Source of the DNA: Fibrisoma limi BUZ 3
GTDB taxonomy: Bacteria > Bacteroidota > Bacteroidia > Cytophagales > Spirosomataceae
DNA length: 64,000 bases
Direction: 5' to 3'
NCBI RefSeq assembly: GCF_000296815.2
Contig: NZ_CAIT01000009.1
Coordinates: 1,240,001-1,304,000 of the forward strand
Each line of letters starts with the position of its first letter. Position 1 is the first letter of the stretch. The notes under the pieces were generated by a model that saw only the letters and a program-made list of their open reading frames with translations, ran no database searches and was not told the DNA's origin. A program made the position numbers and the translations under genes. This document shows positions 54,873 through 62,176 of the stretch, piece by piece.

Positions 54873-55454
54873 ATGAATCGTTTTGGTTTGCTTTCATTGT
54901 GTCTTGTGTTTGTCGGTTTGTCGTGCAACCCTGAGCGGGTGCAATACACGAAGGAGTTAAAGCAGGAAATGGCCGACATGAAAATAAAGCGGGTCACGAA
55001 CGCTGATCTGGTGTCGACGGTCGATAACCTGGGGGCCAAGATCAGCGCCGTAGCCCAACGCGAACTGGCCGCACAACTGGAAAAAACAACCGATCCGGCT
55101 GAGCAGGCAACGTTGTGCAAGCTGCAAAATCTTCCGAAAACACAGGCATTGGCCCGGAGCTACGGCCTATCGATTCAACTATTGGGCGAGGCTGATGTGC
55201 AGAATAAAGCCCTGAGCCAGAAGGAACGCGAGGTGCTGGACGCGTATCTATATAATGCCGAGAAAAACCTCCCGCAAATCTCCAATATTCAGAAGATCAG
55301 TGATACGTTGTTCATCTACAACAACCCTGTGCCGGAGAACAGCCTGATCTGTAAGACCTGCTTCGGTGATCAGAAAGAACAACTGGCGGTCTGGCGGCTG
55401 GCATTCAGCAAACGGGAGGTAATTCGCCGGATGAATACTAAAAACAAGAAATAG
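54873..55454 (+). CDS. lipoprotein resembling DUF3365 (Tll0287-like) without the heme His
   Basis: 193 residues from ATG 54873, which begins a lipoprotein signal peptide (LLSLCLVFVGLSC, Cys18); the frame is open upstream. The body (ATLCKLQNLPKTQALARSYG, REVLDAYLYNAEKNLPQ) resembles DUF3365, a periplasmic PAS-like family that often carries a CxxCH c-type heme site. The matching place here reads CKTCFG, so the His is replaced by Phe. Assignment to DUF3365 is from memory of the pattern and is tentative. Its stop directly abuts the mnmH stop on the other strand. Confidence 0.6.
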   Translation: MNRFGLLSLCLVFVGLSCNPERVQYTKELKQEMADMKIKRVTNADLVSTVDNLGAKISAVAQRELAAQLEKTTDPAEQATLCKLQNLPKTQALARSYGLSIQLLGEADVQNKALSQKEREVLDAYLYNAEKNLPQISNIQKISDTLFIYNNPVPENSLICKTCFGDQKEQLAVWRLAFSKREVIRRMNTKNKK

Positions 55455-56501
55455 CTACTGCGCGGGTACGTTGTGCAACTCGTTAGCCCACACGATGAGC
55501 CGCTGGGCCGTATCGGCCGGGCAGTCGGTCGTGACTACCTGCGGATGAACCAGCGTCTGGTCGCGTTGCGAAAGCCCATGCAGGTACGCCTTATCATAGT
55601 ACGCCAGTGTCAGGTCGGCTACGTGCGCATAGTCGTGCCGGGCCAGCGCGTCGAGTGCCTGCTGCGTGATCTGATTACCCAGCCGCTTGCGGATACGTTC
55701 AGTGGCTTCGACCAGCAGGTTATGGTCAATACCAGCATATTCCTGCACAAGCCGCTGGATACGTACCTCTTTCGGTACATCGACAAAAGCAACCGGCGCA
55801 CTCCGCATCTGGAGCCATAGCGGCAGCGGAATAAAGCACGTACCCACGTTCCGGCTTTCATCTTCAAGCCAGATCCGTCGGGCGGGATCGAGGGTACGCC
55901 ACTCTCGATAAATCAGGTTTTCGAACTGCTCGCTGCTCGGCTGAGGAGGCTGGCCAATGGCTCCGTACGACGATCCTTTGTGATGAGCCAGCCCTTCAAG
56001 GTCAATTACCTGTTCGCCCTGGCGGGCCAGTTCTTTCAGGATGTCGGTTTTGCCACTGCCGGTTTTGCCACCAAGAATAATCAGTTGCCGGGGTTCGGCC
56101 AGGGCCGCCAGCACCGTGTTGCGATACGTTTTGTAGCCCCCCACCAGCGTTGAAGCCGTCAGACCGGCGGTGTCCAGCAACCAGGCGAAGCTTCCGCTCC
56201 GCATACCTCCCCGCCAGCAATGGACGAGTACTTCGCCCGTTTTCGGATTTAGTTTTTTCGACTCCTTAACGAAACGTGCCAGTTTAGATCCTACCAGGTC
56301 GAGACCCAGCAGCACAGCCGCATCTTTACCGGCCTGCTTGTATCGGGTGCCGACCTGTGCGCGCTCGTCATTGTCGAACAGGGGGATGTTGACCGCCCCC
56401 GGAATGTGAGCATGAGCAAACTCTCCCGGCGACCGTACGTCAATAACCGGCAGTGATTGAGCCATCCCTAAAAATTCATCTATTATTAACTGGCGTACCA
56501 T
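55455..56501 (-). CDS. mnmH: tRNA 2-selenouridine(34) synthase
   Basis: 348 residues. N-terminal rhodanese domain (PVIDVRSPGEFAHAHIPGAV, active Cys in VLVHCWRGGMRSGSFAW) and a C-terminal P-loop domain (ILGGKTGSGKTDILKELA). It replaces the 2-thio sulfur of wobble uridine with selenium via a geranylated intermediate. It needs selenophosphate from SelD, which is not in this window. Length and both domains are normal. Confidence 0.93.
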   Translation of the reverse strand: MVRQLIIDEFLGMAQSLPVIDVRSPGEFAHAHIPGAVNIPLFDNDERAQVGTRYKQAGKDAAVLLGLDLVGSKLARFVKESKKLNPKTGEVLVHCWRGGMRSGSFAWLLDTAGLTASTLVGGYKTYRNTVLAALAEPRQLIILGGKTGSGKTDILKELARQGEQVIDLEGLAHHKGSSYGAIGQPPQPSSEQFENLIYREWRTLDPARRIWLEDESRNVGTCFIPLPLWLQMRSAPVAFVDVPKEVRIQRLVQEYAGIDHNLLVEATERIRKRLGNQITQQALDALARHDYAHVADLTLAYYDKAYLHGLSQRDQTLVHPQVVTTDCPADTAQRLIVWANELHNVPAQ

Positions 56502-56555
56502 GCCTCAGATGTCGCGAAATAGGTACTCAATTTACGCAATAAATCAGCGAATCCG

Positions 56556-57275
56556 TCAGGCAATCATTAATTCCCGCAGATACATCTGGATGGTGTTCTC
56601 CAGACCAAAATAAAGGGCATCGCTGATCAGGGCATGACCGATCGAGACCTCCAGCAGACCAGGAATGCGCTCGGCAAAGTACCGTAGGTTTTCCAGGCTC
56701 AGGTCATGGCCGGCGTTCAATCCCAACCCCACAGCCTGTGCCCGTTCGGCAGCCCGAACAAACGGCGCAATAGCATCTTCCTGGTTCTCAGCAAAATGGG
56801 TCGCATAAGGTTCGGTGTATAACTCAATTCGGTCGGTCCCTACGGCTTTGGCTCCCTCAACCATCCGTTCGTCGGCATCAACGAATATTGATACGCGAAT
56901 ACCATCAGCTTTGAACGTATCGACCAGCCGGCGGAGGTGATCAGCGTGCCGGATCGTATCCCAGCCCGCGTTGGACGTAATGGCATCGGGGGCATCAGGA
57001 ACGAGCGTTACCTGTTCCGGCCGGACGCGTTTGACCAGTTCAATAAAGCGTTCGTCGGGGTTCCCCTCAATGTTAAATTCCGTCGTAACGATCTCCTTTA
57101 GCTCCAACACATCCTGATACCGAATATGGCGCTCGTCGGGCCGGGGGTGGACCGTGATGCCCTGCGCCCCGAAGCGTTCGCAGTCCTGCGCGACTTTGAT
57201 CAGGTTTGGATTATTACCACCCCGGGCGTTGCGGATGGTGGCCACTTTATTGATATTAACACTGAGTCGGGTCAT
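56556..57275 (-). CDS. pdxJ: pyridoxine 5'-phosphate synthase
   Basis: 239 residues from ATG 57275 ([20 protein letters not shown]), the family start; the longer frame would add unrelated residues. It condenses 3-amino-2-oxopropyl phosphate with deoxyxylulose 5-phosphate, making vitamin B6. Seen: [17 protein letters not shown] (active-site His and Arg), [44 protein letters not shown] and [16 protein letters not shown]. Divergent from yqeY across an inverted repeat. Confidence 0.96.
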   Translation of the reverse strand: MTRLSVNINKVATIRNARGGNNPNLIKVAQDCERFGAQGITVHPRPDERHIRYQDVLELKEIVTTEFNIEGNPDERFIELVKRVRPEQVTLVPDAPDAITSNAGWDTIRHADHLRRLVDTFKADGIRVSIFVDADERMVEGAKAVGTDRIELYTEPYATHFAENQEDAIAPFVRAAERAQAVGLGLNAGHDLSLENLRYFAERIPGLLEVSIGHALISDALYFGLENTIQMYLRELMIA

Positions 57276-57296
57276 TTTGGTAAAGAAAGAAACAGC

Positions 57297-57405
57297 GAAA
57301 GAGTGAATGAGCAAAAGGCTCCGTTGGTTTCGTAACTTTGCCAAAACAATGAAGGTTCAGGGATGAGAGCCGAATATTTTCGCTCTTTCGCTCATTTACT
57401 CTTTC
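57297..57405. repeat. inverted repeat between divergent pdxJ and yqeY
   Basis: GAAAGAGTGAATGAGC (57297-57312) matches the inverse of 57390-57405 at 15 of 16 positions. The arms enclose the candidate yqeY promoter, and the right arm shares a 15-base word with the repeat at 58467 (14 of 15). Confidence 0.7.
57333..57340 (+). promoter_or_regulatory. candidate -7 box TAACTTTG for yqeY
   Basis: Exact TAnnTTTG about 79 bases before ATG 57419, inside the loop of the inverted repeat. Confidence 0.45.
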
Positions 57406-57418
57406 TCTTTCAACTTAT

Positions 57419-57868
57419 ATGGCATTAAAGCAACAAATCGACGCCGATATTAAACAGGCCATGCTGGCCAAAGATCAGGATCGCCTACGGGCACTGCGGG
57501 CACTGAAATCGATGATTCTGCTGGAAGAAACCAAAGAAGGCGGCTCCGGCGAACTGAAGCCCGAAGACGAAATCAAGATCCTGACCAAAGCCGTCAAACA
57601 GCGCAAAGACTCGGCCGACATCTACCGGCAGCAGGGGCGCGCAGATCTCCTGAACACCGAAGAAGCCGAGATTGCCGTTATTGAAAAGTACCTGCCCCAA
57701 CAACTGTCGGAAGCCGAACTAAAGGCAAAAGTCCAGGACATCATCACCCGCGTTGGGGCTTCGTCGCCGTCGGATATGGGTAAGGTCATGGGTGTGGCCA
57801 CTAAAGAACTCGCCGGCCAGACTGATGGAAAGGCCATTTCGGCAATGGTTAAATCGTTACTAGCATAG
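57419..57868 (+). CDS. GatB/YqeY domain protein
   Basis: 149 residues, the stand-alone YqeY form: LKQQIDADIKQAMLAKDQDR, LRALRALKSMIL, and the C-terminal SPSDMGKVMGVATKELAGQT that resembles the tail domain of GatB, the tRNA amidotransferase subunit. Thought to bind tRNA; the exact role is not established. Upstream gene of yqeY-cvpA-rlmN on the same strand, each gap holding an inverted repeat. Confidence 0.92.
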   Translation: MALKQQIDADIKQAMLAKDQDRLRALRALKSMILLEETKEGGSGELKPEDEIKILTKAVKQRKDSADIYRQQGRADLLNTEEAEIAVIEKYLPQQLSEAELKAKVQDIITRVGASSPSDMGKVMGVATKELAGQTDGKAISAMVKSLLA

Positions 57869-57942
57869 GGATTTGGGGCGTAGGGCATGGGGTTAAGCTT
57901 TTTCCCCTAAACCCGTTGCCCCACGCCCTTTGCCCTAATTCC
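57866..57942. repeat. GC-rich imperfect inverted repeat between yqeY and cvpA
   Basis: Left AGGG-n4-GGGGCGT-n-GGGCA (from about 57867) faces the inverse TGCCC-n-ACGCCC-n4-CCCT within 57918-57936; the centre is AAGCTTTTT. It fills the entire gap and overlaps the yqeY stop region. Confidence 0.55.
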
Positions 57943-58491
57943 ATGAAAACCCTCGATCTGCTTATTCTCGTACCACTCGCCTGGGGCGCATTCAACGGCT
58001 ACCGCAAAGGTCTCCTCATCGAGGTCATTGCGGTAATCGCATTCGTGGTAGCAATGATCGTCGGTCTGAAATTTCTCGGATTTGGCATTGATCTGCTCAG
58101 TCCGTATATCAGCCGCGAACTGGCCCGGAAGATTCTGCCCTGGCTTGGCTTCTCGGTCATCTTCTTTCCGGTAGTGTTTATGATCAACCAGATCGGCTAC
58201 TCGCTACGTCGATCGTTAAAATACACGCTGCTGGGCACCTTCGACAGCCTGGCTGGGGCTGCTGTGGGTTTATTTACGTGGGTCTTTGGAATTAGTGTGC
58301 TGTTCTGGTTGTTCAGCTATATGGGTGTAAAAGTCCCGTCTCGCCAAACGGACGGTACGGTTTTGTATCCCTTTATCCTGCCGGTAGCGCCGAAGGTGAT
58401 GGACAAAGCAGCCGTTTGGGTACCAAAAGGATTGGAAACCGGTAAAAAGTGGCGGGCAGAAATAATAAAGAGTGAAAGAGCGAATGAATGA
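57943..58491 (+). CDS. CvpA family membrane protein
   Basis: 182 residues from ATG 57943. Four hydrophobic helices; family features are LDLLILVPLAWGAFNGYRKG at the start and LAGAAVGLFTWVFGISVLFW later. CvpA homologues affect colicin V export and envelope stress; in most bacteria the role is undefined. The C-terminal residues and stop are encoded by the left arm of the next inverted repeat (58467). Confidence 0.85.
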   Translation: MKTLDLLILVPLAWGAFNGYRKGLLIEVIAVIAFVVAMIVGLKFLGFGIDLLSPYISRELARKILPWLGFSVIFFPVVFMINQIGYSLRRSLKYTLLGTFDSLAGAAVGLFTWVFGISVLFWLFSYMGVKVPSRQTDGTVLYPFILPVAPKVMDKAAVWVPKGLETGKKWRAEIIKSERANE

Positions 58492-58538
58492 GTGGTTTGT
58501 CCTATTCTTTCTTTCATTCTTTCGCTCTTTCACTCTTT
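58467..58538. repeat. 26-base-arm inverted repeat spanning the cvpA stop
   Basis: Arms 58467-58492 and 58513-58538 are inverse copies at 24 of 26 positions, with a 20-base loop. The left arm encodes the last eight residues or so and stop of the CvpA protein; the right arm ends 7 bases before the rlmN ATG. Confidence 0.8.
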
Positions 58539-58545
58539 AGATTTT

Positions 58546-59592
58546 ATGAAACAGGATATTCGTAAGCTGACCCCAGCGCAGTTGAAGGACTGGCTCGTCC
58601 AGCACGGTGAGCAGGGCTTTCGGGCGAAGCAGATACACGAGTGGCTTTGGAAGAAATCGGCGTTATCGTTCGATCAGATGACGAATCTGTCGCTGCCGAT
58701 GCGCGAGCTACTCAATAATCATTTTGAGATCCGGCCTCTGAACGTAGCGACGCAGCAACGCAGCAGCGACGGTACGATCAAATCGTCGTTCCGGCTGTTC
58801 GACGGCAATCTGGTCGAGGGCGTGTTGATTCCGGCGTTACGCAATGATGATCCGGACCGGATGACGGCCTGCGTATCCTCGCAGGTAGGCTGCTCCCTGA
58901 CCTGTAAATTCTGCGCTACGGGGTATATGGACCGCAAGCGCAATCTGGATGCGGCCGAGATTTACGATCAGGTTGTGGCGATTGACCGGCAGGCGAAGGA
59001 AAACTACGGTACCTCGCTCTCCAATATCGTTTACATGGGCATGGGCGAGCCGCTCCTGAACTACAAAAACGTAATGGAGTCGGTAAAACTCATCACGTCG
59101 CCCGAGGGGCTGGGTATGTCGCCGAAACGTATCACGGTATCAACGGCCGGCATCGCCAAGATGATCAAACAACTGGGCGACGATCAGGTCAAGTTTAATC
59201 TGGCGCTTTCACTCCACGCAGCCAACGACCAGAAGCGCGATCAGATCATGCCGATCAACGAGAGCAATACGCTGGAAGCGCTCGGGGATGCACTCAACTA
59301 CTTCTATAAGAAGACGGGGACCCGCGTTACGTTCGAATACATCCTGTTCTATAACTTTAATGATACGTTGCAGGACGCCAAAGAACTCTGGGCGTTCACG
59401 AAGCGCGTTCCGGCGAAGGTAAACATCATCGAATACAACCCCATTGCTGAGGCTAACTTCAAAAATACCGATCCACAAACGCTCGACAAATTTGCCGGCT
59501 TCCTCGAGAGCAAGGGCGTAACGGTAAACGTACGTCGAAGCCGGGGTAAGGACATTGACGCAGCCTGCGGCCAGTTGGCTGGTAAGCAGTGA
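58546..59592 (+). CDS. rlmN: 23S rRNA (adenine-C2)-methyltransferase, radical SAM
   Basis: 348 residues from ATG 58546; the frame is open upstream through the hairpin. It methylates A2503 of 23S rRNA and A37 of some tRNAs. Seen: radical SAM CxxxCxxC in VGCSLTCKFCATGYMD, FIRTIG-type N-terminal domain with HEWLWKKSALSFDQMTNLS, the GMGEPLLN motif, and the C-terminal methyl-carrying Cys in DIDAACGQL. Third gene of yqeY-cvpA-rlmN. Confidence 0.95.
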   Translation: MKQDIRKLTPAQLKDWLVQHGEQGFRAKQIHEWLWKKSALSFDQMTNLSLPMRELLNNHFEIRPLNVATQQRSSDGTIKSSFRLFDGNLVEGVLIPALRNDDPDRMTACVSSQVGCSLTCKFCATGYMDRKRNLDAAEIYDQVVAIDRQAKENYGTSLSNIVYMGMGEPLLNYKNVMESVKLITSPEGLGMSPKRITVSTAGIAKMIKQLGDDQVKFNLALSLHAANDQKRDQIMPINESNTLEALGDALNYFYKKTGTRVTFEYILFYNFNDTLQDAKELWAFTKRVPAKVNIIEYNPIAEANFKNTDPQTLDKFAGFLESKGVTVNVRRSRGKDIDAACGQLAGKQ

Positions 59593-59677
59593 TATATCTT
59601 ATTGAAACGTCCTCGTTGTCAGTAAATGTCCGTTTCCTCTTAACAATTCCGTAACAATCCGCTACGAAAGTTTGCCG

Positions 59678-59685
59678 TACTTTTG
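59678..59685 (+). promoter_or_regulatory. candidate -7 box TACTTTTG for the phosphate transporter
   Basis: TACTTTTGTGGC, identical to the purM box; about 58 bases before ATG 59744. Confidence 0.5.
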
Positions 59686-59743
59686 TGGCCAAAGGTGACG
59701 TACGACCTTACGTACGAGCTATATCACAGAAGATCACCCACCT

Positions 59744-61165
59744 ATGTTTGGTTTAGAAACGGATGTTTTTCTCCTGCTTTTTCTGAGTTTATTTGCCGCC
59801 TGTGCTTTTGAATTTGTCAATGGTTTCCACGATACTGCCAACGCCGTAGCAACCGTTATTTATACCAACTCCCTGAAACCCACCGTTGCCGTTGTCTGGT
59901 CGGGTATCTGCAACTTTGCGGGTGTCCTGCTCGGTGGTATTGGTGTCGCAATGGGTATCGTCAACCTGCTGCCGGTTGAACTGCTGGTTGATCAGAACGT
60001 ATACCACAGCATAGCGATGGTCCTGGCACTACTTATTAGTGCCATCATCTGGAACCTGGGAACCTGGTATTTTGGACTACCCAGTTCCAGCTCACATACC
60101 CTGATTGGCTCCATCCTGGGTGTCGGGCTGGCGTTCTCGACCCTGCCAGAAAACACGGAGGGAGCAGCCGTAAACTGGGAAAAAGCCATTGAAACGGGGC
60201 AGGCTCTGCTGCTGTCACCCCTGCTGGGTTTCAGCCTGGCCATTGTCCTGATGTTTTTGCTGCGTCGGAGCGTACCGGAATCAGCCAAAGATCAGTTGTT
60301 TAAAGAACCTAAAAAGCACATGCTACCGCCGTCGTGGATTCGCGGTATCCTGATTACAACCTGTTCGCTGGTCAGCTTCTTTCATGGCAGCAACGACGGT
60401 CAGAAAGGGGTAGGTCTGGTAATGTTGATCCTGATCGGGATTGTGCCGTTCCAGTTCGCGGTTAAATCAGACATTGATCCCCGGTCCATGCAGGCAAACA
60501 TTGCCGGGATTGAGCAAACGATTGCTGCCCTGAACCCAAGTCAACTGTCGCCCGCCAACCAGACGCGTCTGGCGCATACCCGTACGGAACTGGCCGAATT
60601 AAAGGCCATGGTGAGCGGTAATTTGCCCGATAATCAGATTCCGCAGGAACAGCGGATGCAGGTTCGTCGCGATCTGCTACTGATCAACAGCAATATGAAC
60701 AAGATTGCCGAAGACGAGGGCGCAAACCTGAGTGCGAATCAGCTATCAGTGATGAAGGCTAGCCTGAGCGAGGAGAAAGGGTTACGCCGGTTTACCGACT
60801 ACGCTCCGTTCTGGGTCATTCTGATGATTGCCCTGTCGCTGGGGCTTGGTACAATGATTGGCTGGCGTCGGATCGTAGTAACGGTTGGGGAGAAAATTGG
60901 AAAGCAGCACCTCACCTACGCGCAGGGTGCTTCGGCCGAGCTGGTTGCCGCCAGCATGATCGGTCTGGCCTCATGGGCAAAGCTGCCGGTTAGTACGACC
61001 CACGTCCTGTCGTCTGGTATTGCCGGAAGCATGGTGGCTAACCGGGGCATCAAAAACCTGCAGGCCGGTACGGTACGGAACATTGCACTGGCCTGGGTAC
61101 TGACCTTGCCCGTGTCCATCCTGTTGTCGTTTACGCTCTATATTTTCTTCCGCTGGATTTTATAG
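59744..61165 (+). CDS. PiT family inorganic phosphate transporter
   Basis: 473 residues. Two PiT signature halves: FVNGFHDTANAVATVIYTN near residue 25 and FFHGSNDGQKGVGLVMLIL near 215, with PSSSSHTLIG and LPVSTTHVLSSGIAGSM repeats. It imports phosphate with protons or sodium in the inner membrane. A hydrophilic helical stretch of about 100 residues (245-345, for example IEQTIAALNPSQLSPANQTR) separates the halves. No PhoU-like (DUF47) gene is next to it, unlike many PiT genes. Ends at a terminator. Confidence 0.93.
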   Translation: MFGLETDVFLLLFLSLFAACAFEFVNGFHDTANAVATVIYTNSLKPTVAVVWSGICNFAGVLLGGIGVAMGIVNLLPVELLVDQNVYHSIAMVLALLISAIIWNLGTWYFGLPSSSSHTLIGSILGVGLAFSTLPENTEGAAVNWEKAIETGQALLLSPLLGFSLAIVLMFLLRRSVPESAKDQLFKEPKKHMLPPSWIRGILITTCSLVSFFHGSNDGQKGVGLVMLILIGIVPFQFAVKSDIDPRSMQANIAGIEQTIAALNPSQLSPANQTRLAHTRTELAELKAMVSGNLPDNQIPQEQRMQVRRDLLLINSNMNKIAEDEGANLSANQLSVMKASLSEEKGLRRFTDYAPFWVILMIALSLGLGTMIGWRRIVVTVGEKIGKQHLTYAQGASAELVAASMIGLASWAKLPVSTTHVLSSGIAGSMVANRGIKNLQAGTVRNIALAWVLTLPVSILLSFTLYIFFRWIL

Positions 61166-61208
61166 CCCGGACCGGACAAGCGCTGTCTGGTTCAGCCAAG
61201 TTTACAGT

Positions 61209-61236
61209 AGCCCGGCTTTCCTGTCGGGCTTTTTTA
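61209..61236 (+). terminator. terminator after the phosphate transporter gene
   Basis: AGCCCG (61209-61214) pairs with CGGGCT (61225-61230), then T7; short stem, strong U tract. The T run touches the convergent plsC stop. Confidence 0.75.
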
Positions 61237-62040
61237 TTTTACCCAGGCTGGTACGTCCTGCTCGATGGCGTGCCGGACTTTGGCAACCAGATCATCGACC
61301 GTATCGTCGGGGCTTACCTGAAGCGGTTCCTTAAACCGGATGGTTAGCAGGGTATTTCGCTTTTTGAAACGGAGTCCCTTTTTGTCAAAAGCCCGACGAA
61401 AACCATTAATCACGACAGGAATCACAATTGGGTCGTTGTTTTTGATGAGGTGCCCCGTTCCTTTGCGAATGGGCGCGTAGGGGCTGGTGGTTCCCTGCGG
61501 AAAGCTTACGACCCAGCCATGAGCCAGGGCTTTGGCAATTTTATCATTGGCCGACGTATCGACATCCCGCTTTACCTCCCGGCCATCGGCCCGCCACGAC
61601 CGCTCGATAGTTAGGGCTCCGGCCTGCGCCAGCACCCGCGGCACAAAGCCTTTCTTCATGGTTTCAGACGCGGCTACGTAGTACTGGCGAGCCCGGGGCC
61701 CAAACAGGTACATAGGAGGCAGCAACGTATTCTTAAAACCCCACTTTACGGCGCAGAAGACGTGAAAAAACGCAATAACGTCGGCAAAATAGGTCTGGTG
61801 ATTCGATAAGAACAGGACGTTATTGATCGGTAGATTTTCCAGGTGTTCGGTGCCCTCAATCTGGATGCGGTTGACGACTGTATAGCGGGCGTAGGTCAGC
61901 CAGCCGACAATACCGATCAGAATACGTCGGATCAGGAGCGAATTGCCAAAGGGATCGCATTCAAACAGGCCGAGTATATCCAGGGGCGCCAGGAATTTTG
62001 GCAGATAACTGTATTTAGTTGGTTGAATGTATTTCATCAC
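61234..62040 (-). CDS. lysophospholipid (1-acylglycerol-3-phosphate) acyltransferase, PlsC-like
   Basis: 268 residues. PlsC fold: LSNHQTYFADVIAFFHVFCA carries the His-Asp motif, here with five residues between His and Asp rather than four; later VVSFPQGTTSP (the EGTxS-like block, Gln in place of Glu) and IVIPVVINGFRRAF. It adds the second acyl chain of phosphatidic acid in the inner membrane. The changed motifs are typical of a Bacteroidota subgroup as far as I recall, but substrate could differ. Confidence 0.82.
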   Translation of the reverse strand: MMKYIQPTKYSYLPKFLAPLDILGLFECDPFGNSLLIRRILIGIVGWLTYARYTVVNRIQIEGTEHLENLPINNVLFLSNHQTYFADVIAFFHVFCAVKWGFKNTLLPPMYLFGPRARQYYVAASETMKKGFVPRVLAQAGALTIERSWRADGREVKRDVDTSANDKIAKALAHGWVVSFPQGTTSPYAPIRKGTGHLIKNNDPIVIPVVINGFRRAFDKKGLRFKKRNTLLTIRFKEPLQVSPDDTVDDLVAKVRHAIEQDVPAWVK

Positions 62041-62121
62041 GGTTAAGGTCGCGCAACAGTAAAGCTACAAAACCGCTTCAATGTTTTCGGGAAAAAATCC
62101 AACGGACAAAAGCGCAAATAA

Positions 62122-62156
62122 AATACCCGAGCCTGCGGTTTGCAAACTCGGGTATT
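62122..62156 (-). terminator. terminator after the DUF3050 gene
   Basis: AATACCCGAG (62122-62131) pairs with CTCGGGTATT (62147-62156); A-rich on the plus side (62116-62123). Confidence 0.75.
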
Positions 62157-62176
62157 AAAAGACGTTTTCCGGCTCA

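Noticed and set aside
57297-58538. CRISPR-like array in the repeat-rich pdxJ-rlmN gaps
   Set aside because: The repeats are inverted, not regularly spaced direct repeats, and no cas genes are present.
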